Source: Endozoicomonas sp. NE40
GTDB lineage: Bacteria > Pseudomonadota > Gammaproteobacteria > Pseudomonadales > Endozoicomonadaceae
Reading direction: 5' to 3'
NCBI RefSeq assembly: GCF_040549045.1
Contig: NZ_JBEWTB010000002.1
Coordinates: 2,828,001-2,892,000 of the forward strand
DNA length: 64,000 nt
The notes beneath the pieces are model-generated. The model saw only the letters and a list, made by a program, of their open reading frames with translations. It did not search any database and was not told where the DNA came from. Position numbers and translations under genes: made by a program. This document shows, piece by piece, positions 1-7,423 of the stretch (position 1 is its first letter; every line of letters starts with the position of its first letter).

Positions 1-480
1 TGCAAGCTTTGCTTTGAGAGCCTGATATTTTTCTTTGTTTCTTACCAGTTCCGGATCGGGAGGAATAAGCCGGACCTGTTTGCCGCCGTCATTCACAAGA
101 ATGAAGAACGGGGTGTTAACAAAGGCTTGCTCCGGTTTTTCCAATTGTTGCAGCAGCATCGGAATCGAGGACACAAAGTTCACCTGAGCCTTAAGCTCCC
201 GGACTTCCTGTGTCTGGCTTGTGAAGTTCTGTATGGCTCGTTGTGGTGTGTTAACGTTGATTGCAGGTGTAACGGTAGATAGGGCGCGGTCTGCAATGGG
301 CTTCCGGGGTGGCTGTAAAGCACTGGGTGGTGGCGGAGGAAATGAGGACTTTGCCGGTACTGTGGTCACTTCGTCACCATTCTTTACTCCGGGCGAAGGT
401 GGTGGTGATGGGGGAGGTGTTAACAGGCCGTCGATAGAGTACGGAGAGCCTCCAACTGAAGAAGAGTCGTTAGAACTCAT
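1..480 (-). CDS. Proline-rich hypothetical protein, C-terminus beyond window
   Basis: An open frame runs on the minus strand from an ATG at 478-480 through base 1 without a stop, giving the first 160 residues of a longer protein. The first 60 residues are low-complexity, rich in Ser and Pro with runs such as TPPPSPPPSP and FPPPPPSALQPP; the rest is more ordinary and predicted soluble (VRELKAQVNFVSSIPMLLQQ, then FVNTPFFILVNDGGKQVRL). There is no signal peptide. I do not recognise the family. The disordered Ser/Pro start resembles that of the deubiquitinase-like protein at 9887-12028. A plus-strand frame at 221-589 is its antisense shadow. Function unknown. Confidence 0.6.
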   Translation of the reverse strand, partial: MSSNDSSSVGGSPYSIDGLLTPPPSPPPSPGVKNGDEVTTVPAKSSFPPPPPSALQPPRKPIADRALSTVTPAINVNTPQRAIQNFTSQTQEVRELKAQVNFVSSIPMLLQQLEKPEQAFVNTPFFILVNDGGKQVRLIPPDPELVRNKEKYQALKAKLA

Positions 481-615
481 AAAGTCATCCCGAAGAGAGG
501 GGTTATGGACAGGTTATCGGTCAGTAGAAGCAACAAATGAGAATCAAAAAGCGAGTCGCTATAATCTCCTGATCCAAAATTCTTTTTAAGAAAACAACAG
601 AGGCTGTAAGCCTGA

Positions 616-1491
616 ATGATGAGTAAAAACTCCGCTCAACGCTTTTTGTTTGAAAACGCCGATATTCGTGGCGAAATCATTTCCATGGACAGCTGCTTTA
701 CCGATGCGCTGGCTGCCCATGACTACCCACAGAACGTGCGTGAACTGCTGGGCGAGCTGGCAACCGCTGCTCTGCTGCTGAGTTCCACGCTGAAGTTTGA
801 AGGCATTCTCAGTCTGCAGGCAAAGGGTGAAGGCCCTCTGTCCCTGCTGATGGTGGAATGTACTGATCAGAAAACCTTCCGGGCGCTGGCTCGCTGGGAG
901 GAAGGTGCCGACCTGTCTGGTCACGGGCTGAAAGCCTTGCTGGGCAAAGGTACGCTGGTGATGACTATTGATCCTCACAAAGGCAACCGTTATCAGGGGA
1001 TTGTGCCTCTGCATCATGAGTCCCTCGCAGACAGCCTGAAAGACTATTTCCAGCAGTCAGAGCAGTTGCCGACCGAGTTCTGGATTGCCAGTAATGGCGA
1101 CCAGTGTGCGGGTATGCTGCTGCAGGCTCTGCCAGCGGGTGTCGAGGCGTCCGGTGATGTCCGTGAAGAGTCGTGGAATCGACTGTCTATCCTGGCGAAC
1201 ACGGTGACCAGCGATGAACTGCTGTCTCTGGATCATGAAACGTTGTTGAACCGTCTTTACCACGAAGAAGACGTTCGTCTGTTTGATGAAGAACCGGTTG
1301 CTTTCAGCTGTAACTGTTCCCGCCCAAGAAGTGCCAAAATTCTGCACAGTCTGGGGCGTGCAGAAATTGACGCGATTCTTGCAGAAAGTGGTGAAGTGGC
1401 TATGGACTGTCAGTTCTGCAACCAGAAATACGTTTTCTCGGAAACCGATGTTGCGGAAATCTTTGCGGGTCAGGAGCCCAAAACGCACTGA
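616..1491 (+). CDS. hslO: Hsp33 redox-regulated chaperone
   Basis: A cytoplasmic holdase chaperone switched on by oxidative unfolding. The 291-aa length fits the family. The N-terminal domain (about 1-230) carries the usual opening (FLFENADIRGEI) and the C-terminal redox switch has the four zinc-binding cysteines as CxC (FSCNCSRPR, about 234-236) and CxxC (MDCQFCNQ, about 267-270). Two ATGs lie back to back at 616 and 619; either could be used. In many gammaproteobacteria hslO lies directly upstream of pckA, as here. A 10-bp-stem hairpin follows. Confidence 0.95.
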   Translation: MMSKNSAQRFLFENADIRGEIISMDSCFTDALAAHDYPQNVRELLGELATAALLLSSTLKFEGILSLQAKGEGPLSLLMVECTDQKTFRALARWEEGADLSGHGLKALLGKGTLVMTIDPHKGNRYQGIVPLHHESLADSLKDYFQQSEQLPTEFWIASNGDQCAGMLLQALPAGVEASGDVREESWNRLSILANTVTSDELLSLDHETLLNRLYHEEDVRLFDEEPVAFSCNCSRPRSAKILHSLGRAEIDAILAESGEVAMDCQFCNQKYVFSETDVAEIFAGQEPKTH

Positions 1492-1516
1492 TCCGGCTTG
1501 TTTCTGATCTATCTGT

Positions 1517-1543
1517 AGCAGCCTGATGCAATGTCAGGCTGCT
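1517..1543 (+). terminator. Hairpin terminator after hslO
   Basis: A perfect 10-bp inverted repeat (arms 1517-1526 and 1534-1543, AGCAGCCTGA and its complement) with a 7-base loop, 26 bases after the hslO stop. The following bases are only moderately T-rich, so termination may be partial. Confidence 0.55.
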
Positions 1544-1856
1544 GTTATTACTTTGCATACCAGGAAGTACCAAAAAACAACGCCAAAATGCTCACCTATT
1601 GTTCTATTAGTGCCTTCGATTAACAAGCTTTGACTTCAGACAACGTTTTCTAACCTGATAACAGTTAGCTTATTAACTAAATGGAGTGGTCAGGAAATAA
1701 GCTAAGCCTTTTAGATAACATTTGTAGAGTCAATATAACGAACAATAAGTTTAAGTTGGCGTATTTATAACTTAAGATATGCGCAGCCACACAGAATAAC
1801 AAAGTTTTTCACAATAGAGCATATATAACTACTACAAGCCTGGGAGAGCTATTGCT
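1544..1856 (+). promoter_or_regulatory. AT-rich leader region of pckA
   Basis: About 310 bases without a gene, AT-rich, between the hslO hairpin and pckA. A pckA promoter must lie here, but no -35/-10 pair with good spacing stands out and I assign none. The pckA start is preceded by a GGGAG Shine-Dalgarno-like sequence (about 1842-1846). Confidence 0.4.
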
Positions 1857-3488
1857 ATGAGTGAAGTCAATGTAAATGTCGTGCTGGACCCCGAAGCCCT
1901 GGCAGAGGTCGGTATCAGAGATGTTCAGGAAATCGTTTACAACCCGTCGTATGATGCCCTGTTTGAAGAAGAAACCAGGCCGGAGCTGGAAGGTTACGAA
2001 AAAGGGGTTGTTACTGAACTCGGTGCTGTAGCCGTGGATACCGGCATTTTCACTGGACGCTCTCCCAAAGATAAATGGATCGTTAAGGACGAGACCACCA
2101 AAGAGAACATGTGGTGGACTACGGAAGAATCCAGAAACGACAACAAGCCAATTAATCAGGAAGTATGGACGCACCTGAAGGGTCTGGTAACCAGTCAGCT
2201 GTCTGGCAAGCGTCTGTTTGTTATCGATGGCTTCTGTGGCGCTAACCCGGATACCCGCCTGAGCATCAGGATTGTGACAGAAGTGGCCTGGCAGGCTCAC
2301 TTTGTGAAGAACATGTTTATCCGTCCAACAGAGGAAGAACTGAAGGTATTCGAGCCTGACTTTGTTGTAATGAACGGTGCCAGAACGACGAACCCGCTAT
2401 GGAAAGATCAGGGTTTGAATTCTGAAAACTTTGTTGCTTTCAACCTGACAGAAAAACTGCAGGTTATTGGTGGTACCTGGTACGGTGGTGAGATGAAGAA
2501 AGGGATGTTCGCCCTGATGAATTATCTGTTACCTCTGCGCGGCATTGCTTCCATGCACTGCTCTGCCAACGTAGGTGAGAAAGGCGATGTTGCCGTGTTC
2601 TTTGGTTTGTCCGGTACGGGTAAGACGACACTGTCTGCCGATCCTAAACGGGCATTGATTGGTGATGATGAACACGGTTGGGATGATGACGGTATCTTTA
2701 ACTTTGAAGGCGGCTGCTATGCCAAGACCATCAAGCTGACCGAAGAAAACGAACCCGATATCTATCGTGCTATCCGTCGTGACGCTTTGCTGGAAAACGT
2801 GACCGTCAGTGCTGACGGAAAAATTGATTTTGATGACGGTTCCAAGACTGAAAACACCCGGGTGTCCTATCCACTGGATCATATCGAGAATATTGTAAAA
2901 CCTGTTTCTAAAGCGGGGCATGCCAAACGGGTTATCTTCCTGACAGCTGACGCCTTTGGTGTCTTACCGCCTGTGGCTAAGTTGACGCCGGAACAGACCA
3001 AGTATCATTTCCTGTCTGGCTTTACCGCTAAACTGGCTGGCACCGAGCGTGGTATTACCGAGCCTACACCCACCTTTTCTTCCTGCTTCGGTGCAGCCTT
3101 CCTGACTCTGCATCCTACCAAGTATGCTGAAGAGCTGGTGAAGAAGATGGAAGAGCATGGCGCTACGGCGTATCTGGTGAATACGGGCTGGAATGGCACC
3201 GGCAAGCGTATTTCCATCCAGGCCACCCGCGCTATCATTGATGCCATTATGGATGGCTCTATTGATGAAGCTGAAACAAAGACTATGCCGTATTTTGGTT
3301 TGCATGTACCTCAGAGCGTCAACGGGGTGGACGATGCCATCCTGAATCCTCAGGACACCTATGAAGATAAGGCAGACTGGAAGCGCAAGACCCAGGATCT
3401 GGCGGATCGCTTTATTACTAATTTCAACAAGTTTACTGACAATGAGGAGGGGAAGGCTCTGGTGGCTGCCGGTCCAAAGCTGGATTGA
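1857..3488 (+). CDS. pckA: Phosphoenolpyruvate carboxykinase (ATP)
   Basis: Converts oxaloacetate and ATP to phosphoenolpyruvate, CO2 and ADP, the entry step of gluconeogenesis, in the cytosol. The 543-aa protein shows the kinase-1a P-loop GLSGTGKTTLSADP (about residues 250-263), followed by the metal/nucleotide motif LIGDDEHGWDD and GGCYAK. FTGRSPKDKW near residue 63 is the substrate-binding arginine region. A GGGAG ribosome site precedes the ATG. It sits alone between hairpin terminators, so is probably monocistronic. It would feed carbon from amino- or aromatic-acid catabolism into sugar synthesis. Confidence 0.97.
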   Translation: MSEVNVNVVLDPEALAEVGIRDVQEIVYNPSYDALFEEETRPELEGYEKGVVTELGAVAVDTGIFTGRSPKDKWIVKDETTKENMWWTTEESRNDNKPINQEVWTHLKGLVTSQLSGKRLFVIDGFCGANPDTRLSIRIVTEVAWQAHFVKNMFIRPTEEELKVFEPDFVVMNGARTTNPLWKDQGLNSENFVAFNLTEKLQVIGGTWYGGEMKKGMFALMNYLLPLRGIASMHCSANVGEKGDVAVFFGLSGTGKTTLSADPKRALIGDDEHGWDDDGIFNFEGGCYAKTIKLTEENEPDIYRAIRRDALLENVTVSADGKIDFDDGSKTENTRVSYPLDHIENIVKPVSKAGHAKRVIFLTADAFGVLPPVAKLTPEQTKYHFLSGFTAKLAGTERGITEPTPTFSSCFGAAFLTLHPTKYAEELVKKMEEHGATAYLVNTGWNGTGKRISIQATRAIIDAIMDGSIDEAETKTMPYFGLHVPQSVNGVDDAILNPQDTYEDKADWKRKTQDLADRFITNFNKFTDNEEGKALVAAGPKLD

Positions 3489-3539
3489 TTAACCGCCTTT
3501 AGAAAAGAGTTTCAACGTCTTTTATACCTTTAGTACCTG

Positions 3540-3573
3540 AATAAAAACGGGAGCCCTGGCTCCCGTTTTTATT
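3540..3573. terminator. Bidirectional terminator between pckA and convergent gene
   Basis: A nearly perfect inverted repeat (arms 3540-3555 and 3558-3573) with a GC core GGGAGCC flanked by A5 on the left and T5 on the right, the form of an intrinsic terminator usable from both strands. It overlaps the stop codon of the minus-strand gene at 3569. Confidence 0.85.
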
Positions 3574-5110
3574 GGTAGGGGTCTTGGTAATCATCAAGAG
3601 CATCTAGTTGGTCTTCATAGGCGGATTTCATGCGGTTTTGTAGTATTTTGAAAGCGTGCAGGGCAGGTTCCAGACGATTCTGAAAGTCAGGATAATCTCC
3701 AGTCATTTGGATTAACTCAGACAAGGAGGTTGTTAACTGTATAGCAATAGGTGTTAAACCATCGACGGTTTGTGGTGGTTTATCCATATCCCTGATATGT
3801 GCTACGAGTTCTCGAATTTTAGATTCCCATTTGCTGGACATGGTGTATTTCGAGGGTAATGATTCTAAGGTTTTGCATATATAACTTAAAGAGAATTCAG
3901 GCTCATTTGGAACTGCATAACGTTTGATCGCTTTATTTAACCCGTCAACAGTCGAATTTAGTTTATCCAGTGTTTCTAGTAGCCTGATTGAATATTTCTC
4001 CAGGTCGCCTTGTGTTGTGACGAATGAAGTGGAAAGAGTGTTGTAAAGCTCTGAACCTCCTGCTTTCAGAAGTGATAAGCACATGCCTGAACAGTTATGC
4101 GTTTTGCTGAGAGTTTTATAGAAGTTATCAGGGTGGTCTGGATCCTGAACTTCTTCCCAGCGCTGGCGCATTTTGTCCAGATCAAGACCAAACATAGTGA
4201 ACTTTTCCTGACCGGTTTGCTGGTGCTTGTCAAAACCGACACACGGTAAATAATGCTTTTCTGCCCGCCTTTGCCATTCAGAATCGTCTTTGCTGGATGT
4301 TTTTTGGAACGGTAAGGGGCGGAAATTGGATTCTTTGATTGTTTTGTCCGTTATTTCCGGTATATCACCTTGATGGGTTTCGGACTGAGTTAATAAGGTT
4401 TGGGAAGGTGCTCTTTCAACATTACGGCTCTCTAGAGAGTTTTCTGTTTCGCTACTGTTCGATTTGGCCATCAACTTGCGGGCATTCGCGCCAGCTTGAA
4501 GCTTGAACTTTGTATCAGTACGAACATACATAGCCTTTTCCTGCCGATAGCTCGAAGGGGCTAGAGGAAAGTCCTTTGCAAGGAAGTTATCTATCTTCAT
4601 TCGAACCGGGGCTAGTAGCCGTTTAAGTGGGTTTTTAGACCGACTCCAGTTAATCAGTCGGATTTCTTGTGGTGTCCAGCTAACATAATCATTAAATCCA
4701 GCTATCAGATCTTTCATCGATAGACCTGTATGTCGGCTGGAATTTTTTTTACCGGGCGTTGTCCAGTGCCTGACAACAATATGCCGTGACATACTTTTTG
4801 CATCCCCACGACTCCAGCGAAAATCAGGGGGAATATCAAAAACTGAAGCTTTTCGAGCGCAGAGTTTCCTTTGTTCCAGATCCTGCAAATCAGAAACCAC
4901 CGGTTTCATGGCATTGAGTTCCGCCACCGTGGTTGATGAAGGAATCTTGACCTGACGCGTTATACCGCTTTTCAACTTTGCCCAGCCAACGGATAAAAAG
5001 CCTGCTTTTTTGCCCCGCGCCTTATTTTGTGCATTTGAGACCTGTGCGGCAAAGCTGGCAGCATCAGCCCTGCTCTTGAAAACATAGGTAGTAAAGCCTG
5101 CTTTGCTCAT
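3569..5110 (-). CDS. Orphan hypothetical protein, 513 aa
   Basis: I do not recognise this family. It is a soluble protein with a basic N-terminal 60 residues (TTYVFKSRADAASFAAQV, then KKAGFLSVGWAKLKSG), a basic Ser/Asn-rich middle (about 200-280) and a helical, more acidic C-terminal third. Around residues 339-350 lies NCSGMCLSLLKAGG, which resembles the Asn-Cys motif of some permuted papain-fold proteases and acyltransferases, but no confident partner histidine was found. There is no signal peptide or membrane segment. It lies alone and convergent with pckA, sharing its terminator. An effector or a lineage-specific cytoplasmic protein are both possible. Confidence 0.7.
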   Translation of the reverse strand: MSKAGFTTYVFKSRADAASFAAQVSNAQNKARGKKAGFLSVGWAKLKSGITRQVKIPSSTTVAELNAMKPVVSDLQDLEQRKLCARKASVFDIPPDFRWSRGDAKSMSRHIVVRHWTTPGKKNSSRHTGLSMKDLIAGFNDYVSWTPQEIRLINWSRSKNPLKRLLAPVRMKIDNFLAKDFPLAPSSYRQEKAMYVRTDTKFKLQAGANARKLMAKSNSSETENSLESRNVERAPSQTLLTQSETHQGDIPEITDKTIKESNFRPLPFQKTSSKDDSEWQRRAEKHYLPCVGFDKHQQTGQEKFTMFGLDLDKMRQRWEEVQDPDHPDNFYKTLSKTHNCSGMCLSLLKAGGSELYNTLSTSFVTTQGDLEKYSIRLLETLDKLNSTVDGLNKAIKRYAVPNEPEFSLSYICKTLESLPSKYTMSSKWESKIRELVAHIRDMDKPPQTVDGLTPIAIQLTTSLSELIQMTGDYPDFQNRLEPALHAFKILQNRMKSAYEDQLDALDDYQDPYQ

Positions 5111-5195
5111 GCCTTTAGCCTTGTGGATAGAATTAACCTGCTAGTTGCATCGGCTATGGCATAAAATTATGAAGATTTACTGGTGATCTGTATGT

Positions 5196-6458
5196 TCAGT
5201 CAGGCTGAATAAGACACTTGCTTACCAGATGTTGCAGGGATTTAAAAATTTTGCCACTCAGGGTATGGCTGATCATCAGGCGTTCTTCGTTACCATCTTC
5301 CTTTGTTTCTTTATCTGGAATAAGGTAGCCCATACTATCGTGAGTCAGCCCAAGCACTGCCACGGGATTATGTTCGACCAGTCTCATAAGCAGTCTTCCC
5401 ATTGAAGTGACGGGTTCTCCGGGTGTTGTCAGGAATACAACCTTACCCAGTGCGATGACCGATGCCCGGGTGCGGTAGGATTTGCTGAACGGGTCATTCC
5501 AGTCCACAGTGCCGTTTCGAAGCGCCTTGGTCGCCATGATTAATGAGTAGTTGTCAGCTTTGTCTTCAATGGTTTCAGTACAGTATTTCAGGGAGGATTC
5601 AAGTGGTTCGCTGTTCTTGAGGCTATTAATAATAAGACCGGCAATTTCTGTCCCATACGTTTCTGCATAGGCAAAGGTTCTGGGATTATCCTGTCCCGGA
5701 AGTACGTCGCCCAATGTCCCGTTTATAAACATGGCAGGAGAGCCCTGCTGTTCTGTGAGTTTTGTCCTTGCGTAATGCACCCAGTCGGATGAAAGCCTGG
5801 TATTGTCTTTGCCCAGAACAACCGGGTGGGAGCCCAGGGTAAAAACAGTGACAAACGGTTTATTCTGATCATTCAGTAATTGAATGGTCAGAATCTGTGG
5901 GATGATATCGTTGTTTTTTGTACGACGATTGAAGCCTTTTAAGCCATTGCTGGTAGCAGTATGCAGCGACACTTTTTGTGTTTTGCCCCAGGCATTTTTT
6001 GCCGTTTCAACAATGGCTTCGGCAATGGCTTGCTCCTGTTGTTCATTCAGACCACCCCACAAACCCTGCAAATCAATGCTGCTGTGGGTGTGAGTGGCTG
6101 TGAGAAGAATGTTTTCTTTTGCCAGCAGGGTTTCTGTTGACAGTCGTTCGCGTACAGTTTTTGCCAGTGTCTGGCTGAAACCAATGGCGTCCAGTGAAAT
6201 AAATACCAGCGAGTCGTTTACTTCATCGGTCAGGAACAGTGCCTGTACGCCAACGGAATCATGGGAACCAGTGGCATGACGCCAGCAGAGCATGCCATAA
6301 CCAGCCATACAGGCAGCCTTGTCGCTGGTTTCAGGGTGTTCAGTATACGGAAAAGACTGGTTGCTGAAGCCTGCCCGCCAGGCATGTGCATTCTGGCAGA
6401 TAACCTGACAGATCAGCAGAAAGGCAATACACGAACTCAGGACTTTTGTTTTACTCAT
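5196..6458 (-). CDS. Secreted neutral/alkaline ceramidase-like protein
   Basis: Resembles the N-terminal domain of neutral/alkaline non-lysosomal ceramidases (amidases that split ceramide into sphingosine and fatty acid). Seen: zinc-ligand-like ATHTHSS (His123, His125), GSHPVVLG followed by SSDWV, and NGTLGDVLPG. I chose the ATG at 6456-6458 because it gives a typical signal peptide (MSKTKV then a hydrophobic run ending near NAHAW); an open frame extends to 6566 but adds no conserved sequence. At about 420 aa it is shorter than the roughly 650-aa bacterial ceramidases and lacks the C-terminal domain. The GDVSPN nucleophile motif reads GDVLPG here, so the classical serine seems absent. Substrate uncertain; exported. 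Confidence 0.72.
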   Translation of the reverse strand: MSKTKVLSSCIAFLLICQVICQNAHAWRAGFSNQSFPYTEHPETSDKAACMAGYGMLCWRHATGSHDSVGVQALFLTDEVNDSLVFISLDAIGFSQTLAKTVRERLSTETLLAKENILLTATHTHSSIDLQGLWGGLNEQQEQAIAEAIVETAKNAWGKTQKVSLHTATSNGLKGFNRRTKNNDIIPQILTIQLLNDQNKPFVTVFTLGSHPVVLGKDNTRLSSDWVHYARTKLTEQQGSPAMFINGTLGDVLPGQDNPRTFAYAETYGTEIAGLIINSLKNSEPLESSLKYCTETIEDKADNYSLIMATKALRNGTVDWNDPFSKSYRTRASVIALGKVVFLTTPGEPVTSMGRLLMRLVEHNPVAVLGLTHDSMGYLIPDKETKEDGNEERLMISHTLSGKIFKSLQHLVSKCLIQPD

Positions 6459-6772
6459 AACCATCTGAATACATTTCTGACCGCTAACTCTAAAACTTCC
6501 CATAGCAATTGATCCAGCCCTGCACACAGGAGCCCGACCGAGAATAGCACCTATAGCGAAAACCATTTAAAATTAAGACCGAAAGCCTGGTTTTGGGAAG
6601 CATATAGCAGAAGAGTATAAAAACGCCGCAGGAACAATTGCCAGCAGGGCAGACAATTCCTAACCACTACTCAACTGCTAATCCTCAATCGCTACTCGTA
6701 AGCCACTATAGAAGCCGTATAACCTGTTATCAGTGCATATGTTCAGAAGGTGCTCGGGAGGTGTGGCTTGCA

Positions 6773-7315
6773 ATGTTATCACTTGAAGAAGTTTTGGAAG
6801 CCCGTAGAGATCTGTGGGAGCTGGATTGTCTTGATCCGGGGCTGGACAAAGTTGCACCCAAACGTCTTTTGTTCGAATTATGTCGATCTGGAGAAGTTTA
6901 TTATTTAAAGAGAACGTTTGATGAAAAAATAGTTCATGTTCACGTCTGGCAAGTGTTTATTTTCGTGGTTCTCGTGTCACGTCCCACTCAAGTCTTCTGC
7001 GTTCCCTTATATAACCGAAGTACTACAGAAGAGATCAATTTCTGGAATTTTCCACCTACTTTTGAATTGGCTCACACATCAATCACTCGTACCAGCCAGG
7101 TTTATTATGCAGGAGAGCTTGTCCTTGAGAAGGACAGTTTGTTTGGCTGGGATAATCATAGTGGTCATTACAAACCAGGTACCTTTATGCATCGTGAAAA
7201 TTTTCTCCCTCCTGTGAAGCATCTTTTGCCTGTGAGCAAATATAAGCTTGGGGCTGGGGCTGAGGGCGCTTATTTGTTCGAGCATGGCATAAAAAATTAT
7301 GACCCTTATGCGTAA
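6773..7315 (+). CDS. Orphan hypothetical protein with GWDNHSGHYKP motif
   Basis: A 180-aa protein of unknown function. The frame is open from 6638 but the ATG at 6773 has a strong GGGAGGT ribosome site 9-10 bases upstream and is preferred. The N-terminal half holds EARRDLWELD and a hydrophobic strand VWQVFIFVVLVS (59-69). The C-terminal half has a compact motif FGWDNHSGHYKP (124-135) followed by LPVSKYKLGAGAEGAYLFE. No signal peptide. It lies alone between the ceramidase-like gene and tex. The NxSGHYxP-type motif looks like a catalytic or ligand loop, but I cannot assign an activity. Confidence 0.65.
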   Translation: MLSLEEVLEARRDLWELDCLDPGLDKVAPKRLLFELCRSGEVYYLKRTFDEKIVHVHVWQVFIFVVLVSRPTQVFCVPLYNRSTTEEINFWNFPPTFELAHTSITRTSQVYYAGELVLEKDSLFGWDNHSGHYKPGTFMHRENFLPPVKHLLPVSKYKLGAGAEGAYLFEHGIKNYDPYA

Positions 7316-7423
7316 ATAAGGTAAAAAAAGAGGTAATTAGTGCGCCCTGTACAGACAAAGCGTTATGAACCGTTATAATTCTCCATCCAAATTCAAAGCG
7401 TTATAAATAACGAGTAAGGTTTT

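Noticed and set aside
221..589. Plus-strand open frame, 122 codons, Gly-rich
   Set aside because: Antisense of the proline-rich gene on the minus strand; poly-Gly is the mirror of poly-Pro.
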